DNA of 64,000 nucleotides from Chinchilla lanigera (lineage: Eukaryota; Chordata; Mammalia; Rodentia; Chinchillidae). A program made the position numbers and the translations under genes. Below the pieces are notes generated by a model that was not told the origin of the DNA, did no database searches, and saw only the letters and a program-made list of their open reading frames with translations. The stretch's first letter is position 1; each line of letters opens with the position of its first letter. The stretch is from the NCBI RefSeq assembly GCF_000276665.1, contig NW_004955402.1:5060759-5124758 (forward strand), read 5' to 3'. This document shows positions 37,128 to 46,905 of this stretch, piece after piece.

Positions 37128-37250
37128 ATCAGGCACAGTGATACACACCTGTAATCCCAGCATTTGGAAGGCTGAGGCAGGATGAGTTCAAGGCCAGCCT
37201 GAGCTACAGTGTGTTCAAGCCAGCCTAAACTGCATAGCAAAACCCTGACT

Positions 37251-37288
<38 letters not shown>
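37128..37288 (+). repeat. B1-like SINE with long pure A tail
   Basis: TCAGGCACAGTGATACACACCTGTAATCCCAGCATTTGGAAGGC, GAGTTCAAGGCCAGCCTGAGC, then a second GTTCAAGCCAGCCTAAAC and AAAACCCTGACTCA. A pure A run of about 37 bases (37,252-37,288) ends it. It lies about 90 bases before the assembly gap. Confidence 0.88.
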
Positions 37289-37290
<2 letters not shown>

Positions 37291-37380
37291 CTCCCACCAT
37301 ACACTGGGAAAGTACATGGTAGAAATTAAATTTGGTCTGAAGTCATACTAAACAGAGTTTTTTTCAACAAAAAGAATGCA

Positions 37381-38075
37381 NNNNNNNNNNNNNNNNNNNN
37401 NNNNNNNNNNNNNNNNNNNNNNNNNNNNNNNNNNNNNNNNNNNNNNNNNNNNNNNNNNNNNNNNNNNNNNNNNNNNNNNNNNNNNNNNNNNNNNNNNNNN
37501 NNNNNNNNNNNNNNNNNNNNNNNNNNNNNNNNNNNNNNNNNNNNNNNNNNNNNNNNNNNNNNNNNNNNNNNNNNNNNNNNNNNNNNNNNNNNNNNNNNNN
37601 NNNNNNNNNNNNNNNNNNNNNNNNNNNNNNNNNNNNNNNNNNNNNNNNNNNNNNNNNNNNNNNNNNNNNNNNNNNNNNNNNNNNNNNNNNNNNNNNNNNN
37701 NNNNNNNNNNNNNNNNNNNNNNNNNNNNNNNNNNNNNNNNNNNNNNNNNNNNNNNNNNNNNNNNNNNNNNNNNNNNNNNNNNNNNNNNNNNNNNNNNNNN
37801 NNNNNNNNNNNNNNNNNNNNNNNNNNNNNNNNNNNNNNNNNNNNNNNNNNNNNNNNNNNNNNNNNNNNNNNNNNNNNNNNNNNNNNNNNNNNNNNNNNNN
37901 NNNNNNNNNNNNNNNNNNNNNNNNNNNNNNNNNNNNNNNNNNNNNNNNNNNNNNNNNNNNNNNNNNNNNNNNNNNNNNNNNNNNNNNNNNNNNNNNNNNN
38001 NNNNNNNNNNNNNNNNNNNNNNNNNNNNNNNNNNNNNNNNNNNNNNNNNNNNNNNNNNNNNNNNNNNNNNNNNNN
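37381..38075. other. Assembly gap (695 N)
   Basis: All bases are N. The right edge begins with TATATATATAT, so an unresolved AT-rich or simple repeat is likely. Frames of 246-291 residues of X that cross it are artefacts. Confidence 1.
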
Positions 38076-38877
38076 TATATATATTTGGGTTGTTGGAAGC
38101 AATACCAGTTGCATGATGTTTTGGGGTGAAAGTTCTCCTGAGGAGCTCCTTGAGACTGGGAGAGGCAGACTTTCTGGTAGAAGCTTCTCTCCTCTGCTCA
38201 TTGCAGCTCTCCAAGTGTAGCTACACCTTCTCTGGTCCTCCTCTTCTTTCCCTTCCTTTCTCTCCTCCTCTTCCTGCCTTGTTTTCTTGTAGCTGCAGAG
38301 ACGGTGTCATGCCAAGTGTAGACAGCCCTCCCAGGGCCACATGGCTAGTGCACAGCCTGTTGGCACCAGCGCCCACTCCCGGTCAACCCCATGAAGCCAG
38401 CAGGGTGGGGCCGCGTCCTGAGCACACAGGTGGACAGCAGAGGTTGGGTCTCTGCTCTACGTTAGAGCTGCAGGACAGACTCCTTTCCCACTGCCCGCTT
38501 GAGACGCCGTGAGAGTCGGATCGGCCAGCTCCCTGCATATTCATGCAGCTGTGGCTTGGACACAGACTCCAAGGAAAGAGGAGTGTATTTTCCTGCAAGG
38601 GTACTGAGTCAGTGAAGTGTTCTGCTCTGCTTTAGGGAACAGCACCCTATGTCAATATTGTTGTAGTATCAGCTTATGTAGCGTGTTTTCTTAGAACTGT
38701 CACTCAGAGGGCTGTGATCCAGGCACAATTCAAAATCCTACCTCCTCCCAGGGTCACTTAAAATAAAAGCAGTTTGCCCCTTCTCAGGAAATATCCAGAC
38801 TGCAACTTTTCAATGAAAATATAGACACCACACCTTCTGAAAAACTCTTTTCCTCTTAAGATCAGCCATTCAATAGA
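38076..38877. other. Unassigned non-coding stretch
   Basis: 38,225-38,290 is C/T-rich. No exon recognised. Confidence 0.4.
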
Positions 38878-38990
38878 AGGTTTTTTGTTTGTTTTTTGAA
38901 AAAGGATCTCACTATATAATGCAGGCTGGTCTTGCTCTCAAGCCTCCCGAGTGCTGGGATTACAGGTGCGCATCACCGTGCCTGGCTCAA
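38878..38990 (-). repeat. B1-like SINE, minus strand
   Basis: TTTTTTGAAAAAGGATCTCACTATATAATGCAGGCTGGTCTTG, CAAGCCTCCCGAGTGCTGGGATTACAGG and CATCACCGTGCCTGGC form a reverse B1. The second GGCCAGCCTG unit is absent, so it may be a different or truncated subfamily. Confidence 0.85.
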
Positions 38991-39316
38991 CAGAAGTTTT
39001 GGACAGCAGTTACTTTGTGCCCAGCACAGAGGGTCAGAGAATCAGCCAAACTGCAGCAAGGTCATATAAGAAGGAAATATAAATAAATGTTCTTGTTTTC
39101 ACTGACAAGATCTGGAAAAGTGTGGTCAGTAGATGTAAGATCAAAGATTCCACGGTTCTGTAATTTAGCTACAAAGCTGAAGATGTCTGCTTGTGTGGTG
39201 GTTAGGGCCACAAGTGTCTGCACTCCAGCCGCGCAGACAGATTAATCGAGTGACTGTGTTTCAATCTTCAATTCGTCTCTGTGGCGTGTGCTGTAAAGAA
39301 GAGATATGAAGCTCTT
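38991..39316. other. Unassigned spacer between SINEs
   Basis: Nothing recognised. Confidence 0.4.
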
Positions 39317-39373
39317 CTTTTTGGTACTGGGAATTGAACTCAGGACCTTGTGCTTGCCAGGCAGGCACTGTAT
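39317..39373 (-). repeat. ID-like SINE fragment
   Basis: TTTTTGGTACTGGGAATTGAACTCAGGACCTTGTGCTTGCCAGGCAGGCACT is the reverse of the ID 3' half. GGTACTGG corresponds to the GGTACCGG of the young copies, so this is an older member of the same line; the 5' half is missing. Confidence 0.78.
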
Positions 39374-39856
39374 AGGAAGCTCTTAAGAAGCTGTTTATTA
39401 TAAAAATAATGCAATATAGCTGACGAACCACTGTGAAGATTCCAGAGAAAGTGTATTTGAGCTGATGAGGATCAGCAGAAGTATCGGGTAACAGAGGGGT
39501 GCTGTGCATGTGGAAGCCCTGGGAGGGGACAGCAGGGGACAGGGCAGGGGACTGGGAGATAGCGGGCCACCCGAGCCCAGAGGAGAGGTGGTTCTGAGCA
39601 CGGTGGACGGCATCTGGGTCTACGGCGGTGGTGGGGATCTACGCAAGGCCCTCAGCTAAACATCCATGACATTTCCCAGGGTGGAGACAGAGGTGGCACA
39701 GCACTGGGGAGCAGGCAGCGGGGAAGAGATGAGAAGCACAGAGGCCAGGCTGGGCATGGCAGGCAGAGGGGGGCATCATTCTCGAAGGTGTGCAACTTGA
39801 AAAGGGCTGGGTGTGGGGTTTGTGCACAAGGAGTCAAGAGCGGGCCCACTGAGTGA
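39374..39856. other. Unassigned G/A-rich stretch
   Basis: 39,510-39,790 is purine-rich (GGGAGGGGACAGCAGGGGACAGGG near 39,521 and 39,680-39,780 GAGG-rich). Possibly a diverged L2 or other old repeat; not assigned. Confidence 0.4.
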
Positions 39857-39900
39857 CGTGTGTGTGTATGTGTGTGTGTGTGTGCAAGCACGCGTGTGTA
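39857..39900 (+). repeat. (GT)n microsatellite
   Basis: Imperfect GT run interrupted by GTAT and GCAAGCACGC. Confidence 0.9.
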
Positions 39901-39929
39901 TATCCCTCAAGACTGGACTGGGGGGATTT

Positions 39930-40075
39930 GCACTGAGACACTTCCCGGCCCTTTTTTTTTTTCCCTTTTGAGACAGGATCTCACTGAGTTGCCCAGGAGG
40001 AATGTAAATGTGCAATCCTCCTGCCTCGGCCTCCCACAGCACTGGGATTACAATCTTGGGCCGCCACGGCCAACT
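39930..40075 (-). repeat. B4/B1-like SINE, minus strand
   Basis: GCACTGAGACACTTCCCGGCCC (reverse ID-like end), a poly-T run, then TTTTGAGACAGGATCTCACTGAGTTGCCCAGG, CCTCCTGCCTCGGCCTCCC and CACTGGGATTACA. The B4 layout is on the minus strand and the ID part is short. Confidence 0.78.
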
Positions 40076-40199
40076 TGAATAACATTTTACCACTCGGAGC
40101 GTGGAGAGGCTCTGAGCAAACCAAGAGGAGAAGCCCAAGGGGGGTTAGCAAAGCGTGGGCCCAGGAACGTGCGGAGAAGAGGTGAGAAGAGCCTGACCA

Positions 40200-40735
40200 T
40201 CAGCTCATTCACAGAGCGGCGGGACAGCCCTGGAGAGCCCAGGCGCTGCCCCAGCGGACCCAGGTTGCCCTGTGTTCTGTGGGGGGCTGGGGGAGAGCTC
40301 CGGAGCCGATGAGGGTGAAGACGCAGGAGCAGGAGAGCTCAGGCGGCGCTGTGCCCTGAGGGCCACAGGCTGGGGAAGATGGGAGGAACGGGTGGGGACA
40401 CGGTCTCTGCACCCCAGGAGCCGCACTCGGCCAGTCCCCACTGCCACGGTGCCGGGGGAGCTGGAGCAGGGCCTCCCCAGACACCCGTGTGGCCAGACGG
40501 TCACAGCGAAAAGAGGACAGCCAGGTCCGAAGGGCTGTGCTAGCCGGGCAGCAGAAGGCCCACAGGCTTCGAGCAAAGCTGTGCAGAGGGGGCAGGAAAA
40601 AGACCGACACGTGGGGAGAAACTGGGGGACCACCCCACCGGGACCCCGCAGGGGCTCCGTGTCAGAGGCTGAGCGATGGCAATCCCGGAAGACATTCACT
40701 CACGCGGGCGCGCAAGGGTGACAGGGCTCCTGGCT
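40200..40735. other. CpG-dense GC-rich patch
   Basis: I count about 32 CpG in roughly 540 bases, including CACGCGGGCGCGC at about 40,703. With GC near 65% the observed/expected ratio is about 0.55-0.6 (hand estimate), just at the edge of usual CpG-island limits. No TATA, exon or known gene start is seen. A 164-codon ATG frame on the minus strand (40,205-40,699) exists but is proline/serine/arginine-rich, as GC-rich non-coding DNA gives. It may be a weak CpG island, an orphan regulatory island or an old GC-rich repeat. Confidence 0.5.
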
Positions 40736-43700
40736 CTACCTGACAGCTGCCTCCCAGGCAGTCCTGTCCCCTCCGCACGCAGGGTCTCCATGTCTTCCTC
40801 TGTGAGGACAGTGCATTTCAGGGTCCAGGGCAGCAGCCCTGCGACTCCCCTTGCCGATGGTGCCGGCTTTCAGTACTGACTCCGGCATGCCTTGGCAGAC
40901 CATAACTATTACCGGTGTTGTCGCTTCACTCAGAAATTCTGAGAGTCAGGGCAAACCCATTATCACGTCGACCTGGATGCGACAGCTCAGAGGTGACGAG
41001 CAGCAGGCTGCCGGTAGAGGCCGGGGCAAGGAGGCACAGCAGCTGGAGCTGGGACTTCAGTGCATATGCCTGGGCCGTTTCCTTCATACCTAGCTACCAT
41101 AAGGTTTAGTTTATAAGTTAGGTGATGAAATAACTTCATATATACTAATGACAGCAATGCACTGTCATTCAAGTCACCTGAATGTAACCTCTCATGTTCT
41201 AAGTGGAGTGTTTGAGAGCGAGGATGCGCCCTGCCCTGTTCGCTACCTCCAGGTCACATACGTCCTGAGGTGTGGCCACGTAGCTCCAGAGTAAGCCTGT
41301 CCTTCCCCATCCTTCGCCCAGGCCCTTCTCTGTGCTCAGGAATGTAGGTTCTGAGGGGCGTCTTCCTCCTGAAGACCCCGTTTCATTGCATTTGAAGACT
41401 GCCTTTCCATGGTTTCCTTTCCCCGTAATCAACTTCTTCAACTCTGCAGGAAGTGAGGCAGCAGCTTCTTCTGGGGCACGGGCAGCCTCTCTGGGAATGT
41501 TTACCTGGTCGTCCGCCCCCGTCCCTGAGTCTGGGGAACTTGCAGGGGACAGTGAACTTGCAGGCAGTCCTTGAGTTCAGGGGATGCCAGGCTTTATGCT
41601 CTCAGCCCAACACATTGCCACCAATCAGAACCCGTTTTCTCCTACCCACAAATTCAGTGCCTTTGCCAGGATGACTCTGTACTTAGGCACTGTGTCATAA
41701 CTTTTGCAGTTTGAGGTAGGACAGCAAAACCTGGCAGGAATTCTGTGTCCTTCTTCACAGTTGCCCAGGTAGATTGACTCTTCCGATAGACCTTGAGAAA
41801 GCTGAAAACTTTCTGTTTTCTCTTAAAATAAGCATTTTCCAACTTCTCTTTGACATATCCAAATTACCAGCATCATTACTCTTGCTGGGGCCATGATTAA
41901 GTAAAATAAGGGTTATTTGAAGACAAGCATTGATGCTACAACTGTGGGTCCAAAAATGGACTGGTGAGTGGGTGTATGCACGGCATGGATGTGCTGGACG
42001 AAGGGACAGCTCATGTCCTGAAGGGACCAAGCTGCTGGCACTGGGCTCACCACACTACTCAGAATACCACGCAATTTAAAACTTCATTTTTCGGGGGTTG
42101 GAGGAGGATTTCCCATGCAGTATTTTTGGACCACATTTGACCATAGGTAACTCTAGGCATCAGCGTTTTGGGTAAGGGGGATCACCGTATTCCCTGCCTG
42201 TCTGCAATAAGGCGAAGGGAAGGATTTATTGTCTCCACCAACAGAAAAACCAGGAGCCCAGATGTACAAGAGCAATGTTCCCCATTCCCATTTGCTTGGT
42301 AGCAGCAGCTACATCACATTGCAAAATCTCCTTTGAAATAGAAACTAAAATAATTCTTAACAATCATTCTTCTCCCAGGAAAGAGGAAGGAGGGTGGTAA
42401 TGAATCTGAGCAAGAGCTGGGCTTAGGTTTGGGATCGCACATGGCTTTCCTTCAGCCTCCCAGGTGATGACTTGACTTATGAAGTATTTTACGGGGAAGT
42501 CTAGCCAGAGTGCCACTGTAACATTGGCAAATGGAACCAGCTAGGTAAAGGGAAGTCTGGGACGGTAGAAGTAGTTTGCTAAGGCATTGATTATTTCACA
42601 AAAATAAGCTTATTATATTTACAAAGGAAAAACTGAACCTCTGAGCTACCCTGCTGTTTATGAAGTTACAGTGTATTCTGCGTCTGTGGGTCTAGTTTAA
42701 GATATTTCACTACATCCTTATAAGAAGTTTTAAAGTGCAATAAAAATTAAACTGAGAAAATTAATGAAAGAGGAAGAAATTGAGATAGTAGTGAATAGAA
42801 AGGAAAATTTGAAATAAAATTTTTACTTGCCAGAAATTGAAGTGGGAGGCACAAGCAAACGCATTGTTCCTGTTCAAGTAGGACTGGCAACTAAGCTGTG
42901 TCCCCTGGGAAACTTTAGAATCAAAAAAAATAATTTCTCTTTTCTTCCTGTTTTTGCTCTCTTCTCTGCAATGAACTTCTGGTACTGTCAAGGACTCTGG
43001 TGAGAATCCATGCAGACCAGAGGGAGGAGGGGAAACCTCCTGACCTGGAAGTGAATCTGTGCCACCTTCTTTTAGGAGCCTCCTCTGTACCCAAACAAAC
43101 TGAACAGCTCATTTGTTTAGTAAAACAACGAATTAACACATAAGGATGAGGTCAGAAAATGCTCTTATGTAACTATTCCTGCTCTCTTGCACTTAATAGA
43201 CTAATTCTCCCCGACCTAGCATTTTGCTACTTAACTCGTTCTGTCAGCCAGAATTTTCAGAAGGTTAATGAGTAAGCTACTGATTTTTGAATAGGTCATA
43301 CATATACTTAGTCCTGAACGCGAAGGTATGAAGAGCTGTGTGGTAAATGTAAGTCCCCTCCCCTTGGACTGACACTCAGCCGGAAGTGCCTTCCTCAGGG
43401 ACAGTCACTCTACCCTTTTCCCATTATAGTAACTGTGTGTGTGTTTGTGAGTGTGTTCACACAAGGATGGCATACTGTACACCTTATTAAATATTGCCCT
43501 GTGTCTTTTAGCAATGGAATTTGACAAATAGTTTGTATCAGTGCACATGGAATGGCCTTGCTCTTCTCAGCCCAGGTATATACGGTGAGATCTCTCACCA
43601 GCCCCCTCCCCAGGGGCCACCCACTTGGTATTCAATGTTTGCTATATAAAACATGCCTAAAAGTGTCTTTGACACCTGTCATTATACACTCACACAAAAC

Positions 43701-43894
43701 TTCAGGACAGAGTCTGTAAGGGCAGTGACTGGCCAGCGGGTATGTACATTACAGACAAGGCCAAGGTCTTTGTGAAATTTGTGCTGATTTACTCCTAGAG
43801 TCAATGACTAGAAGGCCTCTTTCTCCACATGCTGGGAAACTTCGTTAGCTACCAAACTGGTACTAAACACGAAGGTGAAGGGAGCATCTTTTCA
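40736..43894. other. 3.2 kb with no recognised gene or clear repeat
   Basis: Short frames only. A GTGTGTGTGTTTGTGAGTGTG tract lies at 43,435-43,455. 43,460-43,560 might be a diverged L1 3' piece. Confidence 0.4.
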
Positions 43895-45130
43895 CAGCTT
43901 AAGAGCCATTTGTACTTGTTTTTCTGTGAACACTGGGTTAAATTCTGTACCTTTTTTCTTCTTAGTTGTGTAAAATCAGCTAATATTTTTTAAATTTTAA
44001 AGTGTAGTGCTTTTTTCCAGCATACTTTTTGTCTTTGGACTTGTATATAGCACTCTTTGTGGCTTTTTATGTATTCTGTATTCAGGTGCATCAATCCTTT
44101 CATTTGTTGCTGCAAGTTTTACATTACACTTAGAAGGACTCCTCTTTCCTTAGAAGAGAATCTGTCATGCTTGCCCCACTCTGGAACTGGGGAGTGGACC
44201 CAGGGCCTTCACACTGAACTACATTCCCATCCCTTTATAAATTCTCTTTTATTTTGATATAGGGTTTTGCTAAATTGTTAAGTTACCGGGTAAGCCTTGA
44301 CCTTTCCTTCCTCCTGCCTCAGCCTCCTAGAGTGTCTTCTGGTGTTCTTATTGCTTCATTTTTGAAGCTGGAAGTCTTGCTCCATTTGGAATTCACTTTT
44401 GTGAAAGGTGTGAGGTAGGGACTTAGCTTGCTTTTGTGTAGTCAACTACCTAATTGTCCCTGTGCTATCAATCAAATATCCCTTCTTTTCCACACTGATT
44501 GAAAATCACATCATCATCATACACTAAAGTCTTTTATATAGTTTATTTACATTGTTCTAGTTGTCTGTTTGGGAGTCAATTCCACATCCTTTCCCTCCCT
44601 AGATCTAAATAACAGCTAATCCCCTCCTCCCAAGTCTTCCTTTTCCAGAATTCTCCCAGATACTTATGCTTGTTCATTTTATAAATTAATTTTACAAATG
44701 ATTTTTTCTGAAACAATGTTTGTAAATTCCTGTTAGTTAATTTTGAGATTATATTAACTTTTTCCTTTACTGATTTGATTGTAATAAACCTTTCCCATAT
44801 TCAACATATTTCCCGCTCTTTAATAGCATTTTAAGCTTTGTTCATGTAGCTATTGCACCCTTCTAAAGAGGTTTGTTCCTAAGCATTTTAATTTTCTTTT
44901 TGTCACAGTAAATGGAAACAGGGCTTCCTTAACACCCTCAGTTGAGCTGGTTTGTAGGTAAAGACTGTCAATTCATGCGTCTTAATTTTGCTCCTGCCAT
45001 TGTATTCTTATTTGTTTAATTTCCCATGTAATTACTTGGGGTTTCTGGTTAAATAAACATGTCATCTGCAAGTAATTTTCGTTTTACTTATTGAAAGTTG
45101 TTTTGGTCTCATTTTCCCTTCATGGAAATA
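43895..45130 (-). mobile_element. Decayed L1 ORF2/3' fragment, minus strand, with SINE inserted
   Basis: Reverse-strand L1 phrases are in order: AAGAGCCATTTGTACTTGTTTTTCTGTGAAC (43,902), TCCATTTGGAATTCACTTTTGTGAAAGGTGTGAGGTAGGGAC (44,383), AATCAAATATCCCTTCTTTTCCACACTGATTGAAAATCAC (44,471), TTCCAGAATTCTCCCAG (44,644), GGTTTGTTCCTAAGCATTTTAATTTTC (44,871) and AACATGTCATCTGCAAGTAA (45,057). No ORF remains. The B4-like SINE at about 44,165-44,335 splits it. Confidence 0.82.
44165..44335 (-). repeat. B4-like composite SINE inside L1, minus strand
   Basis: GGAACTGGGGAGTGGACCCAGGGCCTTCACACTGAACTACATTCCCATCCC (reverse ID-like), then TATTTTGATATAGGGTTTTGCTAAATTG and CCTCCTGCCTCAGCCTCCTAGAGTG (reverse B1-like). 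L1 continues on both sides, so the SINE is the younger insertion. Diverged. Confidence 0.75.
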
Positions 45131-45739
45131 GCCTGATGCTGGGTGTGTGTACACACTGGCCCTGGAAGGAGGGAGCAGAGTTCCTGAGGCCCCCAGGACT
45201 TGTGTCTCCTGACCAGCAAGAGCCTTCACTTAATTCTACAGGTGCTTTTGTTTCCGTTTCTCTTGGTGATTATTTTATTTGCAGGAGGATGTTACATATC
45301 TCACACTTCACGTTTGTTTCTTACTAAAGGACAGTGGGAGGAGACGAGGAGGACGCTGGTAATGGCTTCCTTACAAATTCTGCTTAGAACAGAAGGAGAG
45401 AGAGAGGGAGAAAGTTGCAGAAGTCTAAAATTACCCTGCTTAAAATATATGGATTATTATTTTAGTATTGAGCATGTTTCACTGTAGTCTTATTATCTGA
45501 AAATTGCTACTCTTGTGAGGAACCAAATTGATGTTTTTCTTTCTTCAGCAGCTTAATTCAGTGGGGAAGAAATCCAGTGCTTTTTTTCCCACCTTCCCAG
45601 TACCCTAATGCTCTCAGTCTCATCAGCAGAAACATTAGCTATTTTACCAGCGAGTGGACATGCAAGCTAATTAAGATTTCTGCTTGAAAGAATATTAAGA
45701 ATCTTAGATTTGTAGTTAAATTTAACATAGGCTGAGGAA
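45131..45739. other. Unassigned non-coding stretch
   Basis: No gene or clear repeat recognised. A GA-rich run lies at about 45,390-45,415. Confidence 0.4.
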
Positions 45740-45870
45740 AATTAATGCGAGAAGTTGTAAATTTGATCTTAGCTCAGGAACCAATTTGCACAACCCTTGG
45801 CAAATCACTTAGCCTCTCCATTTTTGTACTTTCAATTTGTGAGTCTAAATTATTCAATATTCAGTATTTG
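45740..45870 (+). repeat. MIR SINE
   Basis: AAATTTGATCTTAGCTCAGGAACCAATTTGCACAACCCTTGGCAAATCACTTAGCCTCTCCATTTTTG follows the MIR order (ATCCTGGCTCTGCCACTTA ... TGTGACCTTGGGCAAGTTACTTAACCTCTC). Confidence 0.65.
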
Positions 45871-46370
45871 ATTCATGTAAATGTTAGCTAATATTAAATA
45901 TTCAACCCCTTATATTTGTAATCATACTCTACAGTCCGCCCTACACAGCTGCACGTGCTGGCCTTATTACTCACTGTGGTTATTTTTGTGCTCTTATTGT
46001 GTTGTAGATGTGGAAGCGGGGTGGGTTTTCATGACTTCTGTAGACCTGTAGCAGTGCTAGGTGTTCAATCGGCTCACCATAAATGTGTCTGAAAGCCTCC
46101 CTATGCTTTGTCTCCCACCTTCTCAGAGAGCTGATGAAGATTAACTCTTCCCTCTTGCTAACATCATTGTGAATTATAAGTGTTAAGAAATATAACTACG
46201 AGTAGACCTCTGGGGAAAAGCCAATGGCACTGCTGGCTTACTAGGGTTGGAAAAATATCTTAACTAAGGAAAGTGAGCCTCACTTGGTCAAATTTTCCTT
46301 TAATTTCTAGAAGTATATACAGAGTCTTTTCCTCTCCTGTAATCCAGCACATGTGATTTGATTGTCTCTT
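45871..46370. other. Unassigned non-coding stretch
   Basis: Nothing recognised. Confidence 0.4.
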
Positions 46371-46397
46371 TTTTTTTCAGTACTAGAGATTGAACCC
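46371..46397 (-). repeat. B4-like SINE, left piece (split by LTR)
   Basis: A short poly-T run then CAGTACTAGAGATTGAACCC is the reverse of the ID-like end of a B4 SINE. It stops abruptly at the LTR boundary; the B1-like remainder is at 46,748-46,905. Confidence 0.7.
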
Positions 46398-46747
46398 TGT
46401 CTTGGTTACTTTTCTCTTGTTGCTAGGACAAAATAGCTGACATGCAAAATTAAGGAAGGAAAGGTTTATTTCTCTTACAGTTTGTGGAGGTTTTAGTCCA
46501 TACTTGGCAGGTTACAAGGCAGAGTGGCACATGGCAGAGGGCTACAGCTCCTGGTGCAGAACACAGCAAAAGCAACAACCAAAAAGAGGGAGGAATGGCC
46601 GCAAGCAGCCTCTTCCTCTCCCTTACATATGCAAACTATGCACCCCAAGGCAGGTGTAGCTCTCACACCCATAATCAGTCAAACTCTAAAAGCCTGCCCC
46701 ATGGCCACATGAGGCTTTGGGGGTACACCCAGACACAAACCAAAACA
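46398..46747 (-). mobile_element. Solo MaLR-like LTR, 350 bp, inserted in a B4-like SINE
   Basis: Reverse complement runs from TGTTTTGGTTTGTGTCTGGGTG to GTAACCAAGACA, with TG...CA ends. It shares GCAGGCTTTTAGAGTTTGA, GGGTGTGAGAGCTACACC, CATATGTAAGGGAGAGGAAGAGG, GCCATGTGCCACTCTGCCTTG and the AATAAACC polyadenylation-signal region with the LTR at 11,883. Flanks AACCC (46,393-46,397) and AACCT (46,748-46,752) are a 5-bp target-site duplication with one mismatch. Confidence 0.87.
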
Positions 46748-46905
46748 AACCTAGAACCTGCATAATGAGCCCATTTATTTATTTATATTTATTTTAATTT
46801 GGAAGCAGAGTCTTGCTAAACGGCTAAGTTATGCAGGTTGTGATCAAATTTTTGATTCTCCTGCCTCAGCCTCCCAGAGTTTTAAAATCACAGTGTGTGC
46901 CTCTG
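46748..46905 (-). repeat. B4-like SINE, right piece
   Basis: After the LTR, GAACCTGCATAATGAGCCCA, an AT-rich (TTTA)n stretch, GGAAGCAGAGTCTTGCTAAACGGC, TTGATTCTCCTGCCTCAGCCTCCCAGAG and TTAAAATCACAG complete the reverse B4 layout begun at 46,371. Confidence 0.7.

Noticed and set aside
37326..38214. Open frames of 246-291 residues across 37,326-38,214
   Set aside because: They consist mostly of X and exist only because N codons do not create stops. They cross the assembly gap.
40205..40699. 164-codon ATG frame on the minus strand
   Set aside because: It lies in GC-rich, CpG-rich DNA where stop codons are scarce, overlaps long frames in other phases, and is low-complexity P/S/R/G.
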